Source: Candidatus Finniella inopinata (lineage in GTDB: Bacteria > Pseudomonadota > Alphaproteobacteria > Paracaedibacterales > CAITNM01). From it: a DNA stretch of 64,000 bases. The stretch spans positions 124,001 to 188,000 of the forward strand of contig CALPGA020000001.1 in the NCBI GenBank assembly GCA_943322985.2, given 5' to 3'. Both the position numbers and the translations under genes were made by a program. Under the pieces are notes generated by a model, which did not search any database, was not told the origin of the DNA, and saw nothing but the letters and a program-made list of their open reading frames with translations. Each line of letters starts with the position of its first letter. Position 1 is the stretch's first letter. Positions 19,614-28,481 of the stretch are shown in pieces.

Positions 19614-21989
19614 TTGTTTCAATGCGTTTTAGTTCTTAAAGTGTTACAACGGCTACATTTTTCTGGGTTTTTCCTAATTGCTATAATAATTGCATGCGGT
19701 ATTAGTTTGCTTTTAGCATCTGATCCTGTGCAAATGACTTTATTGTTTTTGTGCGTGCTTGGACTTGGAGCATACTTACCTATTTTTATTCGCGAAGAAG
19801 AAAAGCAAAAACAAAAAAATATTCAAGTTTATCAAGCACATGCGCTGCAACAAGCGATGGAACAATTCAGTGAGTATGCAATCTTTTCTATTAATGGTCA
19901 GCTTATTAAGAGTTCTCATCCTCACCTTTATCCCACTCTTAATGAATTTGTTCAAAAGCTTGATAAAAAATTCGAAAAAAGCGAACAGTGGCCAATGCTT
20001 AAACGTTGGATTGAAGAGCTTAACATGGGAGAATTACTACTCAGATTTTCTCAAAACACCAAAGAAAAACAACGTATTTTATTAGCAAGAGTTTTAACTC
20101 AAGATTTGCCACATTTCCCTATTAAATTAATCTTCATCGGTTTTGAAGATGTCACGACACATCTAGATGATACTGTCAGTATTCAGCAAGATTTTTTTAA
20201 CTTAGAGCAATTTATTGATAAAGCTCCGTTCGCTGTGTTTTATTTAAATCAGTCTCGTCAAATTATTGCGTGTAACCAAACATTGTGCGACTGGCTAAAG
20301 CAAACTAAGGAAGAAATTATTAATTGTCGAATTGAGCATGTCATGGATGGCATTGAAGACTGGCAAGCGGCAAAAATAAAAATCATACAGATCAAGCCAT
20401 TTCGACATTCACCATTTAAAGCCATTTGGTTTCCGCCAACCTTAGCAACAGCAACAGGTGCATCAATTATTTGTAGAATTGATGGATTAACGATCGACGA
20501 AACTAAAAATAATCATGCCGAAGAAACATTCTTAAAAGCTTCCATTCCTGCTGTTATTATTCATAAGTCAGGAGAAATACAAAGTTTCAATCAAGCATTC
20601 CAAGGGCTAATTGAAAACACCTTACCAAATGCAATCGTTAGCTCAAATTCTAGCTTTTTGAACTTGCTAAGTCATAGTGCACACACGCAACTCGTTGACG
20701 CTTTAAATGCAAATACTTTTTCACCTGTTGAACTTACCTTTCATGATGCTAAAACTCACTGCATTGCTTACCTTAGCCAAATTGATAAAGAACGCGATGA
20801 ATATCTACTACAGTTAATGGACATTTCTCAACAAAAAAGACTAGAGCAGCAGTTTATTCAATCTCAAAAAATGCAAGCTGTTGGGCAACTTGCAGGTGGA
20901 ATAGCGCACGATTTCAATAATCTTCTCACCGCAATGATTGGATTTTGTGATTTATTGTTGCAGCGATACATGCCAAATGATCCGTCATATTTAGATGTTT
21001 CTCAGATTAAACAAAACGCTAATCGTGCAGCAAATTTAGTAAGGCAACTTCTTGCATTTTCACGACAACAAACCTTACAACCAAGAATTGTAAATATTAC
21101 AGATGCACTGGCTGAGCTCTCTTCACTTCTGCGCAGATTAATAGGTGCAAAAATTGATCTAGATGTTATTCATGGACGTGATATTTGGCCAGTAAAAGTC
21201 GATGTTAGCCAATTTGAACAAGTCATCATTAATTTGGCTGTAAATTCAAGAGACGCCATGGTAGATGGCGGCAACTTAGTCATCAAAACAAATAATATTA
21301 GTAATACCAAACCAATGCCGGTTGGCCATGAAACCATGCCAATTGGTGATTTTGTCATCATTGAAGTAACTGACACAGGAAATGGAATTGACGAAGAAAA
21401 CCTAGAACATATTTTTGAGCCATTCTTTTCAACAAAAGAAGTAGGTGCAGGAACCGGACTTGGGCTCTCCACTGTATATGGAATTGTCAAACAAACTGGC
21501 GGTTTTATTTTTGTCGAAAGTGAAGCAGAAAAAGGAACCACGTTTAGAATATGTTTACCTAAATATAGTGGTGCTGCAGATCCCTATACAGTAATTGCAG
21601 AGACACACAAAGGTGACCTGAGCGGATCTGGAACTGTATTACTTGTAGAAGATGAAGATGCCGTACGTATGTTTAGCGCTCGCGCCTTAAGAGAAAAAGG
21701 CTATCAGGTCATTGAGGCTTGCAATGGAGAAGTTGCATTAGAAACTATTATGCAAGGAGTAGAATTTGATGTGCTAGTAACTGATGTAGTCATGCCACAA
21801 ATGGATGGTCCTGAGCTGAACAAAAAAGCCAGAGAAATTGTTCCTAATTTAAAAACTATTTTCATCTCCGGATATACAGAGGACGATTTCCGAAAAAACC
21901 TAGGAGACGATACCAACATTCATTTCTTGCCCAAACCCTTTACCTTAAAAGACCTGGCTGCTAAGGTTAAGGACGTTTTAAGCAATTAA
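19614..21989 (+). CDS. cckA: CckA-type hybrid sensor histidine kinase
   Basis: A 791-residue inner-membrane kinase. Two N-terminal transmembrane segments are followed by PAS-like sensing domains (about 190-400). The HisKA helix has phospho-acceptor H432 in [20 protein letters not shown], and the ATPase domain has [16 protein letters not shown] and [14 protein letters not shown]-terminal receiver carries the acceptor D724 ([12 protein letters not shown]). The [17 protein letters not shown] box is typical of CckA, which in Caulobacter feeds ChpT and CtrA to control the cell cycle. The start is a TTG; a GTG at 19641 is an alternative. recA follows after 13 bases. Confidence 0.92.
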   Translation: MFQCVLVLKVLQRLHFSGFFLIAIIIACGISLLLASDPVQMTLLFLCVLGLGAYLPIFIREEEKQKQKNIQVYQAHALQQAMEQFSEYAIFSINGQLIKSSHPHLYPTLNEFVQKLDKKFEKSEQWPMLKRWIEELNMGELLLRFSQNTKEKQRILLARVLTQDLPHFPIKLIFIGFEDVTTHLDDTVSIQQDFFNLEQFIDKAPFAVFYLNQSRQIIACNQTLCDWLKQTKEEIINCRIEHVMDGIEDWQAAKIKIIQIKPFRHSPFKAIWFPPTLATATGASIICRIDGLTIDETKNNHAEETFLKASIPAVIIHKSGEIQSFNQAFQGLIENTLPNAIVSSNSSFLNLLSHSAHTQLVDALNANTFSPVELTFHDAKTHCIAYLSQIDKERDEYLLQLMDISQQKRLEQQFIQSQKMQAVGQLAGGIAHDFNNLLTAMIGFCDLLLQRYMPNDPSYLDVSQIKQNANRAANLVRQLLAFSRQQTLQPRIVNITDALAELSSLLRRLIGAKIDLDVIHGRDIWPVKVDVSQFEQVIINLAVNSRDAMVDGGNLVIKTNNISNTKPMPVGHETMPIGDFVIIEVTDTGNGIDEENLEHIFEPFFSTKEVGAGTGLGLSTVYGIVKQTGGFIFVESEAEKGTTFRICLPKYSGAADPYTVIAETHKGDLSGSGTVLLVEDEDAVRMFSARALREKGYQVIEACNGEVALETIMQGVEFDVLVTDVVMPQMDGPELNKKAREIVPNLKTIFISGYTEDDFRKNLGDDTNIHFLPKPFTLKDLAAKVKDVLSN

Positions 21990-22002
21990 AGATGAGAAAC
22001 TC

Positions 22003-23046
22003 ATGGAACCACGCGCAGATAAATCAAAAGCTCTAGAAGCTGCACTTTCACAAATTGAACGTGCTTTTGGAAAAGGCTCAGTTATGCGTCTTGGACAACG
22101 CGAAATTGCAGCAGAAGCAGATGTTGTTTCAACAGGATCATTAGGTCTTGATATAGCGCTTGGAATTGGTGGATTGCCCAGAGGTCGTGTTATTGAAATT
22201 TATGGACCTGAGTCATCTGGAAAAACCACACTTGCTTTGCACGTTATAGCAGAAGCTCAAAAATCTGGTGGTGTTTGCGCTTTCGTAGATGCAGAACATG
22301 CGCTTGATGCAGGATATGCCAGAAAATTGGGTGTTAATATTGATGAATTACTTATTTCTCAGCCTGATACTGGAGAACAGTCACTAGAAATTGCGGATAC
22401 ATTAGTTCGCAGTGGAGCAGTAGAAGTCCTTGTAATTGACAGTGTTGCTGCTCTTGTTCCAAAAGCGGAACTTGAAGGAGACATGGGTGATTCTCATATG
22501 GGGCTACAGGCTCGTTTGATGAGCCAAGCTCTACGTAAATTAACAGGCTCAATTTCTAAAACGAATTGTATGGTTATCTTCATTAACCAAATTCGTCAAA
22601 AAATTGGCATTATGTTTGGAAACCCTGAAACAACAACCGGCGGTAATGCGCTAAAGTTTTATGCTTCAGTTCGCCTTGATATTAGGCGCATTAGCAGCCT
22701 GAAAGATCGCGACCAAATTGTGGGCAACCAAACACGTGTAAAAGTTGTGAAAAACAAAATGGCCCCTCCTTTCAAAGTTGTTGATTTTGACATCATGTAT
22801 GGCGAAGGCATTTCCAAAGCCGGTGAATTGATTGACCTAGGTGTAAAAGCCAACGTTATTGAAAAAGCTGGATCTTGGTATTCTTATGGATCAACTCGCA
22901 TAGGTCAAGGTCGTGAAGCGGCTCGTCAGTATTTAAAAGAAAATCCTGACATAGCAACAAGCATCGCTACAGCAATTCGTGACAATTCTGGAGTCGTTGC
23001 AGATGGAATGATTGGTACAGCAGAAACAAGCAGCACAGCGGAATAA
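22003..23046 (+). CDS. recA: Recombinase RecA
   Basis: The 347-residue recombinase promotes strand exchange in homologous recombination and triggers the SOS co-protease reaction. Walker A is GPESSGKTT near residues 68-76. The MAW-like region, loop L1 and loop L2 ([17 protein letters not shown]) are intact. It directly follows cckA, so it may be read through from that promoter. I see no LexA-box-like site in the short gap. A clear terminator hairpin follows. Confidence 0.98.
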   Translation: MEPRADKSKALEAALSQIERAFGKGSVMRLGQREIAAEADVVSTGSLGLDIALGIGGLPRGRVIEIYGPESSGKTTLALHVIAEAQKSGGVCAFVDAEHALDAGYARKLGVNIDELLISQPDTGEQSLEIADTLVRSGAVEVLVIDSVAALVPKAELEGDMGDSHMGLQARLMSQALRKLTGSISKTNCMVIFINQIRQKIGIMFGNPETTTGGNALKFYASVRLDIRRISSLKDRDQIVGNQTRVKVVKNKMAPPFKVVDFDIMYGEGISKAGELIDLGVKANVIEKAGSWYSYGSTRIGQGREAARQYLKENPDIATSIATAIRDNSGVVADGMIGTAETSSTAE

Positions 23047-23078
23047 ATTCACAACACACTTAATTATCAAACTATTTG

Positions 23079-23103
23079 ATCCCGGACATGTTCCGGGATT
23101 TTT
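23079..23103 (+). terminator. Rho-independent terminator of recA
   Basis: ATCCCGGA (23079-23086) pairs with TCCGGGAT (23092-23099) around a five-base loop, followed by TTTTT. It stands 33 bases beyond the recA stop codon and just ahead of the convergent infA gene. Confidence 0.8.
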
Positions 23104-23120
23104 AGCATAGAGTCCAAGTG

Positions 23121-23339
23121 CTATTTTTGACGGAAAGTAATGCGACCTTTTGTAAGGTCATAAGGTGTCATTTCAACAGTAACCTTATCCCCCATCAACA
23201 CACGAATTCGATTTTTCCTCATCTTTCCAGATGTATGTGCCAAAATAATGTGGTCATTGTCTAATTTTACACGAAATGTTGCGTTAGGAAGGAGTTCAGT
23301 GACAACACCTGTGAATTCGATAAGATCTTCTTTTGCCAT
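23121..23339 (-). CDS. infA: Translation initiation factor IF-1
   Basis: The 72-residue OB-fold protein starts [18 protein letters not shown] and ends [13 protein letters not shown], the standard IF-1 sequence. It occupies the A site of the 30S subunit during initiation and assists IF-2 and IF-3. It is a single gene convergent with recA and divergent from the MFS transporter. Upstream sequence is AT-rich and probably holds its promoter. Confidence 0.98.
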   Translation of the reverse strand: MAKEDLIEFTGVVTELLPNATFRVKLDNDHIILAHTSGKMRKNRIRVLMGDKVTVEMTPYDLTKGRITFRQK

Positions 23340-23487
23340 AGTATAAAGTTTAAAGGTTATACTTATACCTACAACATATCATGATCGATCACAAGAATTT
23401 TCAATACAGCATCGCAAACTATCTTGACACACAAGCAAATATCGCGAATCTTTCATAGTACATTTGTAATGAACGTAGATTCAAAAA

Positions 23488-24804
23488 ATGAGCAATTCCC
23501 AGACAAAATTAACAACAAATCAAAGAGAAGCCGTTGGCTTACTTTCTGTTGGTACATTTTTAGAATATTTTGATCTGATGCTTTACGTTCACATGGCTTT
23601 TTTATTGAATGACTTATTTTTTCCAAAAGTAGACCCTTTCACAGCCTCATTATTATCAGCATTTTCTTTTTGTTCAACGTATTTTTTCAGACCTTTTGGA
23701 GCACTTCTGTTTGGTTACATAGGTGACTATATGGGAAGAAAAGTTGTGGTAATTATGACAACCTTTTTAATGGCAATATCATGCGCTATCATCGCCAGTC
23801 TTCCAACTTATGCACAAATAGGAATCACAGCTTCTTGGGTCATTACTGCATGTCGGGCAGTGCAGGGTATGGCAGCAACGGCAGAAGCCCGTGGCGCAGA
23901 AATCTATTTAACCGAAAGCTCAAAGCCTCCTCTTCAATATTCACTAGTAGCTCTGATAACTGTATTTTCAGCTTTAGGAACGACTGCAGCATTGGGCGTT
24001 GCATCAATTTTTACCAACACAAATATTTACAGTGATTCCTCTAGCTGGCGTATTGCATTTTTGGTTGGTGCGGGAATTGCCCTTGTTGGAACGGCAGCAA
24101 GAACAAGTTTAAAAGAAGCAGATGAATTTACGAATAAAAAAAGTAAGCTCAAAAATAGGCTTGAGGACAACTTAATAAAAATAGATGAGGTAAACAAAGA
24201 ATATCTTAATGAAAAACCTTCTGTATTAACCTCCATCTCATATTTTCTTATTCAGTGCGCAAGACCACCTTGTTTTTACTTCATATATATTTACTGTGGC
24301 GACGTCTTAAAGCAAGAATGTGGATTTACGTCTGCTGAGGTTATTAGTCAAAATTTTTGGGTGTCTATAGTAGATTTATTTGGAATAATGAGCCTTGCAT
24401 ATTTGAGTTTTAGAATACGGCCTTTTAAAATTCTTAAAATAAAATTTTATTTATTTTTTGTGACACTGTTCTTTTTTCCCATTGTGCTAAGCCATGCACC
24501 AAATGCAATTTCTATTTTAATTTTTCAGTGTTTGGCAGCTTTATTTGTATTTGATCATGTTCCCGCAACCCCTATATTTTATAAATATTTTCCGATCTTT
24601 AAAAGATTTACTTACACTAGTTTTTTAAGTGCAGTTGCAAAATTACTAACATACTTAATAACATCATTTGGTTTGGTATATACCACTGCTCATTTAGGGT
24701 ACTGGGGACTTTTTTGCATATTCATACCGGTTGGTATAGGATTTTTTATGAGCTTACTTCATTTCCAAAAACTAGAGGATCAAGAGCTTACAAAAGGAAA
24801 CTAG
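23488..24804 (+). CDS. MFS transporter, metabolite:H+ symporter (ProP-like)
   Basis: A 438-residue protein with twelve predicted membrane segments. It has the MHS-family loop between helices 2 and 3 (GYIGDYMGRKVV, the G-x-x-x-D-R-x-G-R-K/R variant) and an early FLEYFDLMLYVH segment typical of proline/betaine and alpha-ketoglutarate symporters. Rickettsiales carry many such transporters for host metabolites, so nutrient uptake from a host is a reasonable inference. The substrate cannot be read from the sequence. Its 3' end overlaps the convergent hydrolase gene by 17 bases. Confidence 0.87.
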   Translation: MSNSQTKLTTNQREAVGLLSVGTFLEYFDLMLYVHMAFLLNDLFFPKVDPFTASLLSAFSFCSTYFFRPFGALLFGYIGDYMGRKVVVIMTTFLMAISCAIIASLPTYAQIGITASWVITACRAVQGMAATAEARGAEIYLTESSKPPLQYSLVALITVFSALGTTAALGVASIFTNTNIYSDSSSWRIAFLVGAGIALVGTAARTSLKEADEFTNKKSKLKNRLEDNLIKIDEVNKEYLNEKPSVLTSISYFLIQCARPPCFYFIYIYCGDVLKQECGFTSAEVISQNFWVSIVDLFGIMSLAYLSFRIRPFKILKIKFYLFFVTLFFFPIVLSHAPNAISILIFQCLAALFVFDHVPATPIFYKYFPIFKRFTYTSFLSAVAKLLTYLITSFGLVYTTAHLGYWGLFCIFIPVGIGFFMSLLHFQKLEDQELTKGN

Positions 24805-25462
24805 GAAGTTTAAATTGCTTATCAAAAACATAGTCTTCCTCAACTATCCCTGAAATCACGTTTGCTTTGTGACATTCGTTATAAAGGTAATCACCAAGAT
24901 TTGGCAGATTCATCATTTCACTTAATACCAAAAAATACCTTAAAGTTTCGTCAATAGTAGATTGTGCTTTTTTAGGCGACATTGCTCCAATAGTTTGCAT
25001 GTTGTGAAGCCTATCAAATAACTTAACAAGCACAAGATCGTATTTTTTTTCTGTCCACAAAGTTTCAATTAATTCAGCTGCGCTAATTTTTTGATCTGCT
25101 TTGATTCTAGTCAAATCATCAACGTTACTGGCAATCTCTTGACTAAAAATAGATTCAATCATGCTAAAAGTAAGCTCTGTATCTTCAATTGTGTCATGAA
25201 GAATACTTACAAGTATCATGTGTGTTTTAAAAAGATAATCAGAGACTTTATAAGCCACTTCTAGTGGATGCGAATAGTAAGGTTCTCCCGATTTTCTAAG
25301 CTGATCCCCATGATATTTTTTGGCATAAAAAATTGCCTTTTTAACTTCGATAATATCTACTTGATGCTCAGCTGTCTCATTTTTCGAAAGTATTTTATCC
25401 AACAACCTATTTGAGTAAGTGCATGGCTGTAATTTAGATTGCCAATCATCGATATCTTCCAC
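24788..25462 (-). CDS. Small HD-domain alarmone hydrolase (SpoT-like)
   Basis: A 224-residue protein matching only the N-terminal hydrolase domain of RelA/SpoT. The metal-binding HD motifs are seen: the histidine in YYSHPLEVAY, the HDTIEDT box, and the later LVLVKLFDRLHNMQTIG. The synthetase, TGS and ACT domains are absent. Known small alarmone hydrolases remove the 3' pyrophosphate from ppGpp. Rickettsia genomes hold several such split spoT genes. The gene is convergent with, and overlaps, the MFS transporter. Its substrate here is inferred. Confidence 0.83.
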   Translation of the reverse strand: MEDIDDWQSKLQPCTYSNRLLDKILSKNETAEHQVDIIEVKKAIFYAKKYHGDQLRKSGEPYYSHPLEVAYKVSDYLFKTHMILVSILHDTIEDTELTFSMIESIFSQEIASNVDDLTRIKADQKISAAELIETLWTEKKYDLVLVKLFDRLHNMQTIGAMSPKKAQSTIDETLRYFLVLSEMMNLPNLGDYLYNECHKANVISGIVEEDYVFDKQFKLPSFLL

Positions 25463-25551
25463 TAATCCTCTCTAGATTTTCAACTATTAGGTACCTTGCA
25501 GTCTGGTCCAGAATTCACAATGTCACAAGAGCTGTCTGCATATCTAAATCC

Positions 25552-26223
25552 TTATTCACTAAATGTTTGGTGTCTTTTAATAAGATCTCCATTTTTTGAC
25601 TTTATTAATAATTGACCTTGCTCATCAACCCCTAAAATATCTCCATTTATTGGCTCTCTTAAGCTCCAACAAGACAAGCTGTCTTTTGCAAATTCCCACC
25701 ACTGATGTCGCACTTTTTCAAAATTTCCCAATTCTTCTAGATTAGGAAATGTATCAATAATTTTTAGAATTAAAGCATTCGTATCAACAGGGTCACAAGC
25801 TTGTAAGTGTGTAGCCGGCATCGGGGTATTATCAGGGTGTGAGGCAATGTTTATGCCAACACCTATATAAATATATTCATCTATCTCGATCAAAATGCCC
25901 CCACATTTTTTACGGTTGAGCAATAAATCATTTGGCCACTTGAGAGCAATGTTTTGTGCAGGCAAAAATTGCTTCAATATTTTCGCAAAGAAAACGCCAG
26001 TTAAAATTGATAATTGACCCGGTAAAATTTTTTTAGATGAAGAAAAACAACCAGTTAAGAACAAATTGCCAGGAGAACTATCCCATTTTCTGCCACGTTG
26101 CCCTCGTCCAAGAATTTGATATCTAGATTGTACCAAAAAAGACACACTCTCTAAATGCAGTTCAGATAAGGCTTTTCCGTGATCTTGGGTTGAATGTGTT
26201 ACATAAGTGAAAAAAAAATACAC
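25552..26223 (-). CDS. birA: Biotin-[acetyl-CoA-carboxylase] ligase, single-domain
   Basis: A 223-residue ligase read from a GTG. It has the biotin/ATP loop GRGQRGRKWDSSPGNLF and the LKWPNDLLLNRKKCGGILIE segment of class I biotin protein ligases, which attach biotin to carboxyl-carrier proteins through biotinyl-AMP. There is no N-terminal helix-turn-helix, so it cannot act as the classic BirA repressor. A stretch of about 90 bases separates it from the SpoT-like gene. An upstream extension is blocked by the short intergenic region. Confidence 0.92.
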   Translation of the reverse strand: MYFFFTYVTHSTQDHGKALSELHLESVSFLVQSRYQILGRGQRGRKWDSSPGNLFLTGCFSSSKKILPGQLSILTGVFFAKILKQFLPAQNIALKWPNDLLLNRKKCGGILIEIDEYIYIGVGINIASHPDNTPMPATHLQACDPVDTNALILKIIDTFPNLEELGNFEKVRHQWWEFAKDSLSCWSLREPINGDILGVDEQGQLLIKSKNGDLIKRHQTFSE

Positions 26224-26304
26224 AATACCTCTTGTCAGTGAAGCTTACGGTTAATAGAATGACGCTGTAAGTTTTTTATTCAAATTTAATTTAAGGAGAA
26301 TACC

Positions 26305-26562
26305 ATGTTAAAGCAAGCTCTTCTTGCTATCGTTACTACAGCTGCTCTTGTTGCTGCTGACACTAAACCAGCTGATGCTACTCCAGTAGTTGCTAAAGAT
26401 GCTCCAGTAGTTGCTAAAGATGCTCCAGTAGTTGCTACTGATGCTACTTCGGCTGCTGCTGCTCCAGTAGTTGCTGCTGATGCTACTCCGGCTGCTGCTG
26501 CTCCAGTAGTTGCTGCTGACGCTACTCCAGCTGCTCCAACTGCAGATAAAAAAAAGAAATAG
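26305..26562 (+). CDS. Small secreted Ala/Pro/Val-rich repeat protein
   Basis: An 85-residue protein behind a strong AAGGAG site. Residues 1-17 form a signal peptide (MLKQALLAIVTTAALVA). The rest is low-complexity tandem repeats: three 7-residue units of the type APVVAKD, then 13-residue units ATPAAAAPVVAAD, ending in a KKKK tail. It has no globular domain. The good ribosome site and the strong terminator directly after it support real expression. It resembles extended periplasmic linker or envelope peptides, but function is unknown. The unit structure would allow copy-number change by slippage. Confidence 0.75.
   Translation: MLKQALLAIVTTAALVAADTKPADATPVVAKDAPVVAKDAPVVATDATSAAAAPVVAADATPAAAAPVVAADATPAAPTADKKKK
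26380..26547 (+). repeat. Coding tandem repeat (21-bp and 39-bp units)
   Basis: Three 21-bp units built on CCAGTAGTTGCT are followed by two near-perfect 39-bp units and a partial third. Each unit encodes A/T-P-V-V-A-x-D or its extended alanine-rich form. Repeat boundaries match codons, so gain or loss of units keeps the frame. Confidence 0.85.
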
Positions 26563-26584
26563 TTTCGTAAGAAATTTTTTCTTC

Positions 26585-26614
26585 AAAAAGCCCTACCTTG
26601 TGTAGGGCTTTTTT
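26585..26614 (+). terminator. Rho-independent terminator of the repeat-protein gene
   Basis: AAAAAGCCCTAC (26585-26596) pairs perfectly with GTAGGGCTTTTT (26602-26613) around a five-base loop and ends in a T-tract. It isolates the small gene from the fliK transcript. Confidence 0.9.
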
Positions 26615-26621
26615 ATTGCCA

Positions 26622-26637
26622 TGGCATAACCTTTGCA
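26622..26637 (+). promoter_or_regulatory. Sigma-54 (-24/-12) promoter for fliK-flgD-flgE
   Basis: TGGCATAACCTTTGCA fits the RpoN consensus (TGGCAC-N5-TTGCW), with GG and GC exactly ten bases apart. It lies 34 bases before the fliK start codon and just after the upstream terminator. In Caulobacter and other alphaproteobacteria hook genes are sigma-54 dependent, which supports the call. Confidence 0.72.
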
Positions 26638-26670
26638 ACTACTAGAACAAAGCAAAAATAAGAGTAGGTT

Positions 26671-27651
26671 ATGGTACACAATGTATCACTCCATGGAGTG
26701 AAAGCTCATGCTCTTACACGCGCGCAGAAAAATACACCAGAACAAGACACTACAGTAAAATATCTACCGCCCGATTTAAGATTCTTATCTCAAATTAAAG
26801 GCGTAGGCGTACGTGCTCCAGTTCATGAAGATTTTAATTCTTTTTTAGAAAGTGCATCGTCTCAAATATACGGCAAAATTTCTGATGCAACAAAGTTAGC
26901 AACAACATTGCAAAATCATCGTTTTGGCCCAGAAAATGATTCTTTGCAAAAAAGCAACGATAAGCATAAATCTAAACCCACATTTGATACTAAGCCTGAT
27001 TCAATACAGTATTTTGATAAACACAATCGTATCCCTTTAACCGACACTCCAAGACTTTTAGAAGTTTTAAATTCAGCTCCTATTGTACAACTCCCAAGAC
27101 AAGTTGCCGACAAAGGATATGGTTCTCGCATAGCAACAGATCCGCTAATTACTCTAGCTTCTTCAATAAGCGCTGATAAAACTTCAATGGGTTTAGTAGG
27201 CGCTGTTCATGCACAGTTACAACACGAAAATAGCGAAAATGATTCCCATGGATTCAATGAAACAAATCAAAAATCAAAAGCACCCATAAAAGCAAATGCT
27301 GTCTCTCGCAGTGAACATGCAAGTTTGCTACGCAGAGAAGAAATTGATGTGCTTCGTGATGTGAAAGAAAAATTTCAGCAACAACTCAATACTCAATACC
27401 CACACATTACCGTGCCGATTCAACACCCCGATGGAATTGTGGATATTCACATGCGCTTTGATCGAAAAACAACAAACCAAGATGGTATCAAAGGGGCTAT
27501 ACGCGTAATGTTTTCAGGATCAAATAATGAAGTTGTTGCCTTATTTGCTCAGCACCGAGAAGAATTTATGAACATTGTAACTAAAGAAGGGTACGCCATT
27601 GACCCATCTAGAATGCAATTTAATGGCCCCAGCTTAATAAAATCAATATAA
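26671..27651 (+). CDS. fliK: Flagellar hook-length control protein FliK (divergent)
   Basis: A 326-residue protein. The N-terminal 200 residues are low complexity, rich in Ser, Asp, Lys and Asn, as in the ruler region of FliK. The C-terminal part (about 225-326) has the Flg_hook pattern: VPIQHPDGIVDIHMRFD, an IRVMFSGSNNEVVALF strand pair, and a final EEFMNIVTKEGYAID. FliK measures hook length and switches export specificity of the flagellar type III apparatus. The call depends partly on the flgD and flgE genes that follow with short gaps. Confidence 0.72.
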   Translation: MVHNVSLHGVKAHALTRAQKNTPEQDTTVKYLPPDLRFLSQIKGVGVRAPVHEDFNSFLESASSQIYGKISDATKLATTLQNHRFGPENDSLQKSNDKHKSKPTFDTKPDSIQYFDKHNRIPLTDTPRLLEVLNSAPIVQLPRQVADKGYGSRIATDPLITLASSISADKTSMGLVGAVHAQLQHENSENDSHGFNETNQKSKAPIKANAVSRSEHASLLRREEIDVLRDVKEKFQQQLNTQYPHITVPIQHPDGIVDIHMRFDRKTTNQDGIKGAIRVMFSGSNNEVVALFAQHREEFMNIVTKEGYAIDPSRMQFNGPSLIKSI

Positions 27652-27662
27652 AGGAATAAAAA

Positions 27663-28481
27663 ATGCCAGGTAATGTAAGCGTAATAGGTTCTCAGGATTT
27701 CCGCTCGAATATTAATTTAAAAAATTATTTTCCCGAAGAAAAAGAAATTAGCCAAACGCCTTTTAATGATTTATTGAAAAATGCTGACATTGATACGTTT
27801 ACAAAAGGTCAAGGCAGTCCGCTTGAAAAAGATATCAAGAAAACTGTTAAGGGTATCCAGGAAATGGTGCTGGCTTACGTAAAAGGAAGAGTGCCCTTAG
27901 GTGACGATAAATTCAACACCACTGATATGCTAAGAAGCATGTTAGACATGCTTAATGCCACCGGCAATATGCAACGTGCAGCAATGCAGGAAGATGGCAA
28001 CAAAATGGCTCTACAGCAACTATATTTGTCTATGAGTAATCAAGTAGGAAAAGACGCTTTAATTAAGGATAACAAACTTGAATTCAAAGACAGAGCCATA
28101 GACTTTGCGATTGATGTGCCAGAACAAGAAGGAATCGTGCATGTTACATTATCAGATTTGGGTGGCAAAACATTAAGAGAGTGGAGGATTGATGAGCAAC
28201 CAGGCATTCAATATCTAAGGTGGGATGGACTTAATGAAGACGGAGAAGTCGCAGAATCGGGTGGTTATACAGTTCATGCCTCAATTGCAGATGAAGAAGG
28301 AAAAAACATTCCTGTATCTTTGTACGTACCAAAAAGAATAGAAGAAGTGCGTTTTGATCCGGCTAAGAATGGAAGACTTCCCGTTTATTACAGTGGAAAC
28401 AAACCCATTCAGCAGATGCTTTCTGTTTATGGAGGCGACACCACATTGTTACCTAAAAGCATAGTAAGTGAGGACGCATAA
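27663..28481 (+). CDS. flgD: Flagellar hook assembly/capping protein FlgD
   Basis: A 272-residue hook cap scaffold. The N-terminal part (KFNTTDMLRSMLDMLNATGNMQRA and LYLSMSNQVGKDALIKDN) matches the FlgD assembly segment. The C-terminal part has the FlgD Ig/tudor hybrid with LSDLGGKTLREWRID and LRWDGLNEDGEVAESGGYTV, the family-wide W-D-G...G...G.Y pattern. It caps the growing hook and lets FlgE subunits polymerise. Its stop overlaps the flgE ATG by one base. Confidence 0.87.
   Translation: MPGNVSVIGSQDFRSNINLKNYFPEEKEISQTPFNDLLKNADIDTFTKGQGSPLEKDIKKTVKGIQEMVLAYVKGRVPLGDDKFNTTDMLRSMLDMLNATGNMQRAAMQEDGNKMALQQLYLSMSNQVGKDALIKDNKLEFKDRAIDFAIDVPEQEGIVHVTLSDLGGKTLREWRIDEQPGIQYLRWDGLNEDGEVAESGGYTVHASIADEEGKNIPVSLYVPKRIEEVRFDPAKNGRLPVYYSGNKPIQQMLSVYGGDTTLLPKSIVSEDA

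Noticed and set aside
23424-23452. TTGACA with a poor -10 upstream of the MFS gene
   Set aside because: Only the -35 is good; at 17-base spacing the -10 (AATCTT) matches three of six positions.
25463-25551. A short open stretch on the minus strand (GFRYADSSCDIVNSGPDC...) between birA and the SpoT-like gene
   Set aside because: It has 23 codons, no start codon and no recognisable family. It may be a gene remnant, but the evidence is too thin.
26308-26586. A 92-codon open frame antisense to the repeat protein, rich in Ser/Trp
   Set aside because: It is the mirror of the alanine-rich repeat; the plus-strand gene has a signal peptide, ribosome site and terminator.
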